From: Candidatus Brocadiia bacterium
GTDB lineage: Bacteria; Planctomycetota; MHYJ01; JACQXL01
DNA: 9,962 bases
Assembly: GCA_020062035.1 (NCBI GenBank)
Contig: JAGUXD010000029.1
Span: forward strand, 1-9,962
Reading direction: 5' to 3'
The first letter of the stretch is position 1; every line of letters begins with the position of its first letter. The position numbers and the translations under genes are program-made. The notes below the pieces were generated by a model that was given only the letters and a program-made list of their open reading frames with translations, was not told the origin of the DNA and ran no database searches. Shown piece by piece: positions 4,972 through 9,962 of the stretch.

Positions 4972-7767
4972 TTAAAGATTCCCTAATGCTTCTTCAAGAT
5001 TATTGGATTGCGTGGTTAGTTCCTGTAGTTTCTGCTGTTCTTTCTCAATCACTGATTCTGGGGCTTTGAGGGTAAAATCCTTATTGGCTAACTTCTGCCT
5101 CACTTTCTCTAATTGCTCTTTTACTTTCAGAAGCCGTGTTTGAAGTCGCTTTCTCTCCAACTCTATATCAATAACGGCTTCCAATGGGATGAATAATTTT
5201 AATGCGCCCACTATCTCGGTCGCGGAATGTGATGGTCTTTTGTTATCATACTCTATCCTGTCTAAATTCGCCTGATATTTGACTAACGCTTGATAGGGCC
5301 TTATTATCTCTAAATCATTATCTTGCTCAGATGATAGGACCAATCTTAACTTTTGTTTGCGGTCTATATTAAAATTGTTACGGATATTTCTTACCCCTCT
5401 TATTATACCGATAAGCAAGTCCATTGTCTTTTCTGCTTCTACCTCTATAAGGGATGTGTCTTCTTTGGGCCATTGGGCAATAATAAGCGCCTCTTCGTCA
5501 AAACCTTTCCTGATATAACCGGGATGCTCCCTGAATTTCTGCCATAGTGCTTCTGTAATAAAAGGTATAAAAGGATGTAAAAGCCGAAGGAGATTACTGA
5601 AAAGATGGGGAATAATTTCCGCAATTGTCTTGTCGTCAGAATAAAGCCGTGTTTTGATTATCTCTAAATACCAATCACATAAATCAGACCAGAAAAAATG
5701 ATAAATAATATGTGCGGCCTGACTAAATTCATATGTCTCTAATGCATTAGTATAATCGCGAATGGTGGTATTAAGCCGACTGAGAATCCATTTATCCTCA
5801 AAGCAATTCTTTAATTCTTTAGTTCTTTCGTTCGTGGGTTTTTCAGTCGTGCCTAACGGGACTACTCCACTGATGCTTGCCCCGTAAGGAGTAAGCACCA
5901 ATCTTGAAGCGTTCCAGAGTTTATTACAGAAATTTCTACCTGACTCATAAACTTCTTCTGATAGGTTAATGTCACCGCCCAAAGGGATATTTGCCATCAA
6001 GCCAAATCGCAGGGCATCGGCACCGTATTTATCTATCAAATCTAAAGGGTCTGGTGAATTGCCTAATGATTTACTGAGTTTTCTGCCTAAGCTGTCACGG
6101 GCAATGCCGTGGATATAAATATCTCTGAATGGCGGTTTGTCGGTAAATTCATAGCCCGCTATTACCATCCTTGCCACCCAGAAAAAGATAATATCCTTAC
6201 CTGAATTCAGGACCGATGTTGGATAAAAATATCTAAGGTCATCGATTTCTTTATCCCAACCGAATACTGCAAATGGCCAGAGCCAAGAAGAAAACCAGGT
6301 ATCCAGAACATCAGGGTCTTGAATAAGATTGCTGTTGCCACATTTCGGACATTTATCTGGGGTCTCTCTACTTACAATAGGCGGACAATCCGATTTCGGA
6401 TTTCGGATTTCGCCGCCCAATTTCGTTGGGCAAGCCACCACAGGGGCACTGTGTGCCTCGCCCTTTTGGGACGGGGATTTCGGATTTTGCTCCCTTGAGC
6501 AGTACCAAACAGGGATGCGATGTCCCCACCATAATTGTCTGGAGATACACCAATCGCGGATATTTTCTAACCAGTTCAAGTAGACCTTAGTCCAGTGCTC
6601 TGGGTAGAATCTAATCTCTTCAGTATGTACTGATTTGATTGCTGGCTCGGCTAATGGCTTCATCCTGACAAACCATTGCATAGATAAATACGGCTCAATC
6701 ATCGTCTCACAACGATAGCAATGTCCTACAGAATGCAGATATTTTTCCTGTTTTTCCAATAAGCCCATTTCTGATAAATCCCTGATAACCTCTTTTCTTG
6801 CAGAGAACCTATCTAAGTTCTGATATTTTACCGGAGTATTTTCATTCATCCGTGCATCCGGGGTCATTATATTAATGAAAGCAAGATTATGCCGCTGGGC
6901 AATCATAAAATCATTAGGGTCATGGGCTGGGGTTACCTTGACTGCACCTGAGCCAAAATCACGTTCAACTATTTCATCAGCAATAATAGGTATCTCGCGA
7001 TTAACCAGCGGTAGAATAAGGGTCTTTCCAACCTTGTTTTTGTAACGACTATCCTGCGGATGAACCACAACAGCAGTATCGCCTAACATCGTTTCTGGTC
7101 TGGTGGTCGCAACAACCACATAATTTGGAATCTGGGATTTGGGATTTGGAATTTCCATGAGAGGATATTTTATCCAATAAAGTCCGCCTTCAACCTGTTC
7201 GTGTTCTACTTCTTCATCAGATAAAGCGGTCTGACATCGCGGGCACCAGTTGATGATATAATTGCCCTGATAAACAAGAGCCTTTTCGTAAAGCCGAAGA
7301 AACGCCTCTTTGACTGCGTTGGAATAATCTTCATCCATTGTAAAGCGAAGCCGTTTCCAGTCGCATGAACATCCTAATTTCTTGAGTTGCTGGATGATGG
7401 TATTGCCGTATTTTTCCTTCCATTGCCAGACGCGACGAACGAACTCGTTTCTACCAAGAGCGTCTCGTTTTAAGTTTTCCTCGTTCAGGGCTTTTTCTAC
7501 GGCATTTTGCGTAGCAATCCCAGCGTGGTCTGTGCCCGGAACCCAGCAGGATTCATAACCCTGCATCCTGCGAAAACGGACCATAATATCCTGCGGCGTA
7601 TTATCAAGCACATGACCCATATGAAGAATACCAGTGATATTCGGAGGTGGTATCACCAGAGAGAATGGTTTCTTATGCGGATTAATATTAGCGTAAAAAT
7701 ACCCTTTTTCTTCCCAGAACTTATAAATGCGGTCTTCTGTATTTTTAGGTTGATAAACGGATTCCAT
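4972..7767 (-). CDS. valS: Valyl-tRNA synthetase with repeat-derived insertions
   Basis: A cytoplasmic class I aminoacyl-tRNA synthetase of 931 residues that charges tRNA-Val and edits misactivated threonine. The HIGH-type motif is PNITGILHMGH (42-52) and the KMSKS loop reads KLSKS (563-567). The editing (CP1) domain carries VVATTRPETMLGDTAV (218-233). A zinc ribbon pairs C175/C178 (NWCPRC) with C350/C353 (GHCYRC). DVLDTWFSS is at 486-494, the anticodon-binding domain follows, and a C-terminal coiled-coil arm (about 865-930) is typical of ValRS. Two stretches look like repeat DNA translated in frame: about 206-215 (PNPKSQIPN) and about 426-460 (two NPKS units), the second splitting the C423 zinc knuckle; a third suspect stretch is about 624-653. 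All catalytic motifs are intact, so the enzyme should be active. There is no Shine-Dalgarno near the ATG. Confidence 0.97.
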   Translation of the reverse strand: MESVYQPKNTEDRIYKFWEEKGYFYANINPHKKPFSLVIPPPNITGILHMGHVLDNTPQDIMVRFRRMQGYESCWVPGTDHAGIATQNAVEKALNEENLKRDALGRNEFVRRVWQWKEKYGNTIIQQLKKLGCSCDWKRLRFTMDEDYSNAVKEAFLRLYEKALVYQGNYIINWCPRCQTALSDEEVEHEQVEGGLYWIKYPLMEIPNPKSQIPNYVVVATTRPETMLGDTAVVVHPQDSRYKNKVGKTLILPLVNREIPIIADEIVERDFGSGAVKVTPAHDPNDFMIAQRHNLAFINIMTPDARMNENTPVKYQNLDRFSARKEVIRDLSEMGLLEKQEKYLHSVGHCYRCETMIEPYLSMQWFVRMKPLAEPAIKSVHTEEIRFYPEHWTKVYLNWLENIRDWCISRQLWWGHRIPVWYCSREQNPKSPSQKGEAHSAPVVACPTKLGGEIRNPKSDCPPIVSRETPDKCPKCGNSNLIQDPDVLDTWFSSWLWPFAVFGWDKEIDDLRYFYPTSVLNSGKDIIFFWVARMVIAGYEFTDKPPFRDIYIHGIARDSLGRKLSKSLGNSPDPLDLIDKYGADALRFGLMANIPLGGDINLSEEVYESGRNFCNKLWNASRLVLTPYGASISGVVPLGTTEKPTNERTKELKNCFEDKWILSRLNTTIRDYTNALETYEFSQAAHIIYHFFWSDLCDWYLEIIKTRLYSDDKTIAEIIPHLFSNLLRLLHPFIPFITEALWQKFREHPGYIRKGFDEEALIIAQWPKEDTSLIEVEAEKTMDLLIGIIRGVRNIRNNFNIDRKQKLRLVLSSEQDNDLEIIRPYQALVKYQANLDRIEYDNKRPSHSATEIVGALKLFIPLEAVIDIELERKRLQTRLLKVKEQLEKVRQKLANKDFTLKAPESVIEKEQQKLQELTTQSNNLEEALGNL
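5849..5898. repeat. Possible repeat-derived segment inside valS (third site)
   Basis: Nested inverted pairs lie within the valS frame: GTGC (5849-5852) with GCAC (5895-5898), and TACTCC (5863-5868) with GGAGTA (5888-5893). ACGGG (5856-5860) also pairs with CCCGT (5881-5885) in an alternative fold. The stretch CCCCGTAAGGAGTAA (5880-5894) resembles CCCCGTAGGGATAA (4909-4922) of the intergenic element, and CTAACGG occurs in both. It encodes part of the poorly conserved linker at about residues 624-640. The length excess over other ValRS proteins is uncertain. Confidence 0.35.
6385..6495. repeat. In-frame composite repeat insertion inside valS
   Basis: About 110 bp inside valS have the texture of a dispersed repeat: iterated GATTTCG units (6392-6412) at one end and a second copy of the GGATTTCGGATTTTG type (6475-6489) at the other, in the same orientation. 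Between them are hairpins GCCCAA-TTTCG-TTGGGC (6415-6431) and GGCAC-TGT-GTGCC (6445-6457). It is read without a stop as about 35 residues containing NPKS twice (428-431 and 456-459), between WYCSR and CPPIVSRE, where ValRS normally has a short zinc knuckle. Confidence 0.6.
7122..7154. repeat. Short AATCCC-type tandem repeat inside valS
   Basis: On the coding (minus) strand this is an AATCCC-like minisatellite. On the plus strand ATTTGGAAT occurs at 7123-7131 and 7144-7152, exactly seven codons apart, with GGGATTT twice in tandem at 7134-7147. It encodes IPNPKSQIPN, placed directly before the conserved YVVVATTRPET of the editing domain, where other ValRS proteins have a short variable loop. 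Confidence 0.55.
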
Positions 7768-7776
7768 AATCCAAGA

Positions 7777-7804
7777 ATTCTATTCTCCGCAAAAAGAATG
7801 TCAA
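7777..7804 (-). promoter_or_regulatory. Sigma70-type promoter, near-leaderless, for valS
   Basis: On the minus strand there is a perfect TTGACA (7799-7804), a 16 bp spacer and TAGAAT (7777-7782, 5/6 match). The -10 box ends 9 nt before the valS ATG, so the transcript would have a leader of only about 0-3 nt. No Shine-Dalgarno sits at a usable distance: the only purine stretch, GGAGAA, is about 15-17 nt away and overlaps the spacer. No T-box leader can fit. Confidence 0.45.
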
Positions 7805-7861
7805 GACATATTCAAAATATAAACCATTCTGATTAAAAATATTTATTTTTCTTGATTTGTT

Positions 7862-7890
7862 TTGAGATATTTATTATTAAGTAATAAAAT
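7862..7890 (+). promoter_or_regulatory. Candidate promoter of the membrane coiled-coil gene
   Basis: TTGAGA (7862-7867, 5/6), a 17 bp spacer and TAAAAT (7885-7890, 5/6) lie in the divergent valS gap. Transcription would start near 7897, just before a hairpin in the leader. The region is very AT-rich, so a chance match is possible. Confidence 0.4.
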
Positions 7891-7900
7891 GTTTAATTTG

Positions 7901-7950
7901 TCCCGACCCTGATATCCGCTCCATTGGGGTAGTCCATCGGGGCGTCGGGA
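7901..7950 (+). repeat. Hairpin element in the 5' leader of the coiled-coil gene
   Basis: TCCCGAC (7901-7907) pairs perfectly with GTCGGGA (7944-7950). The interior holds two near-identical direct copies, TCCATTGGGGT (7920-7930) and TCCATCGGGGC (7933-7943). It is GC-rich in an AT-rich gap and looks like a dispersed palindromic repeat. If the proposed promoter is right, it lies in the roughly 90 nt untranslated leader, ending 23 nt before the Shine-Dalgarno site. It does not match a riboswitch class that I recognise. Confidence 0.45.
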
Positions 7951-7973
7951 TGAAAAAAAGCGGTTATTAAAGT

Positions 7974-7980
7974 AAGGAGG
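7974..7980 (+). promoter_or_regulatory. Strong Shine-Dalgarno of the coiled-coil gene
   Basis: AAGGAGG, a full anti-Shine-Dalgarno match, sits 6 nt before the ATG at 7987 and fixes that start. Confidence 0.85.
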
Positions 7981-7986
7981 AATATT

Positions 7987-9483
7987 ATGGAAGATAAAAT
8001 ATTTCCGTTAGAACCATTAAAAAGCAAACAGGTAAAGGAAGCCGCGGCCGCAGAGAAAGCCGTGCCCGTAGAGGAAGCCGTGGCCGCAGAGGAAGACCTA
8101 ATCGCAATTGAAGAGCCACCAGCGGGTCCTCAGCCACCGCCACAGCAAGCCAGTAAATTTGCACAGAGACGATCCAAGGTTGATACTTCAAAGGGTGCAA
8201 GAATGCTTACCTATATGGTCCTGGTTGAGTTTATCGTTATTCTTGTTATCGGTGGTTTTAATATCTATATGAGATTTTTCCAGATACCCGCTCTGAATAA
8301 GGAAATAGGAAATCGTGGTGACAAAATCAAAGAGGCAAACTCAAGAATTGAACAGTTAAACATAATGACAGGAAACCTTTCTGCGGAAAAATCCAAACTT
8401 ACTTCAGAACTAAATGACACCAAAGACATTTCAGAGGGACAAGCACAGCAAATAAAGATATTAGAAGAAGAAAAGACTTTTTTATCACAGGCAAAACAAG
8501 AAGCGGAACAAAAACTCACGCAGATAATGGACGAGAAGGTTCATCTTGAGGCAGAATTTGCCGAGATTCAGACCACTCATAAAAATTTAGAGCGGAATTA
8601 TAAAGAGGTCGTAGATAGCAAAGCCGAGATGGAAAAATCACTTGAAAGAGTTCAGAAAGAAAAGGATAAAATCAAAAAGGAATATGATACACTTAAAGAG
8701 GGTATTGACCTTCAAACTAAAGCCGCCTATGCTAAAAAAGAGGAGATTGAGAAAGAATATGAAAAATACGCCCCTGCGTCGTTGAAGGTAGTTGAAGAAC
8801 TCAATAAAATCGCTCTTTCCTTAAAAGAAGGAATTACTATTAAAACCTATAATTCACTTGTAAAGGGGTTGGAGTTTCCTTATGAAGCGTTTAAGATGGT
8901 GTTAAACGAGAATTCTTATAATTATTTATCGTTTAAGTTAATCTCATCTTCTTATGATAATTATAAAGAAGTTCTTGAACGGCTAAAAACCATTGTAAAT
9001 ATAAGCCGTGTTCTTAAGGAAGGTATTAAGTGGAGTGAGATTATATTAAAATTAGAAAATCCGATTGTTACGCAAAGACCTCGATTGGATTCTGTACAAG
9101 AACTCTGGCACGAGGCAGTTGCTTTTACTCAGGTTGGTGGTTTCCTTGTAGAAAATAAAGAGGAATTTTCCGAAAAATGTATCTTCTGTGAAGGTAGAGA
9201 AAAAATTACCTGTCTAAAATGCGCAGGCAGTGGTAATTGCATCAAGTGTGATGGACAAGGCCATATCAAGGAAAGATTGTGTATCTTTTGCCAGGGCTTA
9301 GGTAAATGTCCGATATGTTCAGGCAGAACTTTTGTTCCTTGTAAGGTCTGCCAATTATATGCTGATGTCTGTAAGAAAGCAATGAGTAAATCCCGCCAAG
9401 GCAGAACAGAAGAGCCAAGCCCCAAGGCTAGCGAGACCCCGCCGGAACCCCCGCCGGAAACAAAACCAGAACCATCAGAATAA
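7987..9483 (+). CDS. Membrane-anchored coiled-coil protein with DnaJ-like cysteine-rich domain
   Basis: I do not recognise this 498-residue protein. Its parts in order are: an Ala/Glu-rich head with three 6-residue repeats (19-36); a proline-rich linker (44-53); a basic stretch KFAQRRSKVDTSKGAR (57-72); one membrane helix (about 74-95); a long coiled coil (about 102-260); a globular-looking middle (about 262-385); a cysteine-rich domain (398-455); and an acidic proline-rich tail (475-498). The cysteine-rich part has six CxxC knuckles (398/401, 409/412, 418/421, 432/435, 441/444, 452/455), several as CxxCxGxG as in the DnaJ zinc domain. There is no J domain. The basic residues before the helix suggest N-in, C-out, so the zinc-type domain would be extracytoplasmic; this is an inference. 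It is divergent from valS and convergent with queA, with its own promoter candidate. A role in envelope protein handling or scaffolding is possible, but no function is assigned. Confidence 0.88.
   Translation: MEDKIFPLEPLKSKQVKEAAAAEKAVPVEEAVAAEEDLIAIEEPPAGPQPPPQQASKFAQRRSKVDTSKGARMLTYMVLVEFIVILVIGGFNIYMRFFQIPALNKEIGNRGDKIKEANSRIEQLNIMTGNLSAEKSKLTSELNDTKDISEGQAQQIKILEEEKTFLSQAKQEAEQKLTQIMDEKVHLEAEFAEIQTTHKNLERNYKEVVDSKAEMEKSLERVQKEKDKIKKEYDTLKEGIDLQTKAAYAKKEEIEKEYEKYAPASLKVVEELNKIALSLKEGITIKTYNSLVKGLEFPYEAFKMVLNENSYNYLSFKLISSSYDNYKEVLERLKTIVNISRVLKEGIKWSEIILKLENPIVTQRPRLDSVQELWHEAVAFTQVGGFLVENKEEFSEKCIFCEGREKITCLKCAGSGNCIKCDGQGHIKERLCIFCQGLGKCPICSGRTFVPCKVCQLYADVCKKAMSKSRQGRTEEPSPKASETPPEPPPETKPEPSE
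8041..8094 (+). repeat. Three 18 bp in-frame tandem repeats
   Basis: Three adjoining 18 bp units (8041-8058, 8059-8076, 8077-8094), each starting GCCGYG or GCCGCG and ending AGAGRAA, encode AAAAEK, AVPVEE and AVAAEE in the cytoplasmic head of the coiled-coil protein. They are GC-rich compared with the rest of the gene. Unit number could vary between strains. Confidence 0.6.
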
Positions 9484-9510
9484 ACAAATAGTTAGCCGGA
9501 ATCCCTGTCT

Positions 9511-9527
9511 GTCTGCTTCAGGCAGAC
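9511..9527. terminator. Hairpin between the convergent coiled-coil gene and queA
   Basis: GTCTGC (9511-9516), loop TTCAG, GCAGAC (9522-9527) lies in the 45 bp between two convergent stop codons, so it could end transcription from both sides. It lacks a T-tract on either strand, which weakens the call. The TGTCTGTC run beside it also occurs in the purF-side repeat, so it may instead be a small dispersed palindrome. Confidence 0.3.
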
Positions 9528-9528
9528 A

Positions 9529-9962
9529 TCATATTCCGTCATCCCGCAATATCAGCATCGCATCGCCATAACTATAAAAACGATATCCTCTGGAAATCGC
9601 TTCATTATAGGCATCACTAACTTTCTCTCTGCAGGCAAAGGCATAAACTAATGCTAATGGCGTTCCATAAGGAAGATGAAAATTGGTAATCAGGGTATTG
9701 ACTAACTTAAATCTCCATTCCGGATGGATAAATAAATCTGTCCAGCCACGTATTAAGGATGCCCTGAAAATCCGTTGTCTTTCCAACATAGGATGGATTG
9801 TGAGGGTCTTAATATTATCTGCTATCGTCTCCAGAACACGACAGGTTGTTGTTCCTACAGCGATAATCCGCCTTTTCTCATTGATTGCTTCTGAAATGGT
9901 CTTAACAGCAGAAGGGCTTACCTCAAAATACTCTTTTCCCATCCGGTGGTTTTGGATATCGT
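9529..9962 (-). CDS. queA: tRNA S-adenosylmethionine ribosyltransferase-isomerase, C-terminal part (cut by window edge)
   Basis: The last 143 residues of QueA, the cytoplasmic enzyme that transfers and isomerises the ribosyl group of S-adenosylmethionine onto preQ1-modified tRNA to give epoxyqueuosine. The frame is open to the right edge, so the Met at 9942 is internal. The residues before it, D-I-Q-N-H-R, complete a match to the family's HRMxxEYxEV motif. Further QueA signatures are AVGTTTCRVLE, FIHPEWRFKLVNTLITNFHLP (the long conserved C-terminal motif), and the terminal YRFYSYGDAMLI. The frame ends LRDDGI and a TGA, a few residues beyond the usual SYGDAMLI end, at the edge of a small palindrome. 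It implies that the host makes queuosine; other que genes are not in view. Confidence 0.95.
   Translation of the reverse strand, partial: DIQNHRMGKEYFEVSPSAVKTISEAINEKRRIIAVGTTTCRVLETIADNIKTLTIHPMLERQRIFRASLIRGWTDLFIHPEWRFKLVNTLITNFHLPYGTPLALVYAFACREKVSDAYNEAISRGYRFYSYGDAMLILRDDGI

Noticed and set aside
4366..4986. Plus-strand frame of 206 codons opposite rmuC
   Set aside because: It is antisense to a well-supported rmuC, crosses the valS-rmuC inverted-repeat region, is Ser/Arg-rich without motifs, and has no Shine-Dalgarno. It is a shadow of the true gene.
6368..6553. Minus-strand frame overlapping the valS insertion
   Set aside because: It is out of frame with valS, and it exists because the repeat DNA has few stops. 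The valS frame is continuous through the same region with conserved motifs on both sides, so there is no frameshift.
7768..7986. T-box leader regulating valS
   Set aside because: The likely valS promoter ends 9 nt before the ATG, and no specifier-loop or antiterminator motif is visible on the minus strand of this gap.
7985..8200. Minus-strand Leu/Arg-rich frame at the start of the coiled-coil gene
   Set aside because: It is the antisense reading of the GC-rich 18 bp tandem repeats. The plus-strand gene has a full Shine-Dalgarno and sensible architecture.
9529..9942. queA as a complete short gene starting at the Met at 9942
   Set aside because: The frame stays open to the window edge, and the residues before this Met complete the conserved HRM motif, so it is the 3' part of a full-length queA.

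Overview
The window is bacterial, moderately AT-rich, and almost entirely coding. It carries housekeeping genes that do not fix a phylum by themselves: purF, fabD, fabG, rmuC, valS and queA. Two things point towards an uncultured candidate-phylum lineage, possibly Omnitrophica or another PVC relative. FabD has a GLSLGE nucleophile elbow where most bacteria have GHSLGE. Short palindromic or AATCCC-type repeats are scattered between genes and even inside valS. This placement is an inference and low to moderate in confidence.

Layout. Six genes run on the minus strand in the order valS, rmuC, fabD, fabG, an Nramp-related metal transporter, and purF, which is cut by the left edge of the window. 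fabD and fabG form a piece of a type II fatty-acid synthesis cluster; acpP and fabH are not seen here. The fabG-to-Nramp gap is only 7 bp, and a 53 bp gap separates fabD from fabG. rmuC and valS are separated from their neighbours by 165-184 bp gaps filled with inverted repeats. Divergent from valS, on the plus strand, is one unrecognised gene. It encodes a single-pass membrane protein with a long coiled coil and a C-terminal DnaJ-like cysteine-rich domain. It converges on the 3' part of queA, which runs off the right edge.

Main points of interest. (1) The unknown protein has six CxxC knuckles with mirror-symmetric spacing (7-5-10-5-7), which suggests a nested zinc hairpin with one more site than DnaJ, and by the positive-inside rule it would lie outside the cytoplasm. 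(2) valS contains at least two in-frame, stop-free insertions of repeat DNA. One lies against the editing domain and one splits a zinc knuckle. (3) valS and rmuC both lack a Shine-Dalgarno site and have TTGACA-type promoters placed so that transcripts would begin at or within about 3 nt of the ATG, whereas fabG and the unknown gene have clear Shine-Dalgarno sites. (4) The Nramp protein lacks the canonical DPGN and MPH metal-site motifs. (5) Several intergenic repeat elements share motifs with each other and with coding sequence.

I saw no tRNA, rRNA, CRISPR array, integrase, transposase or recognisable defence system in the window.
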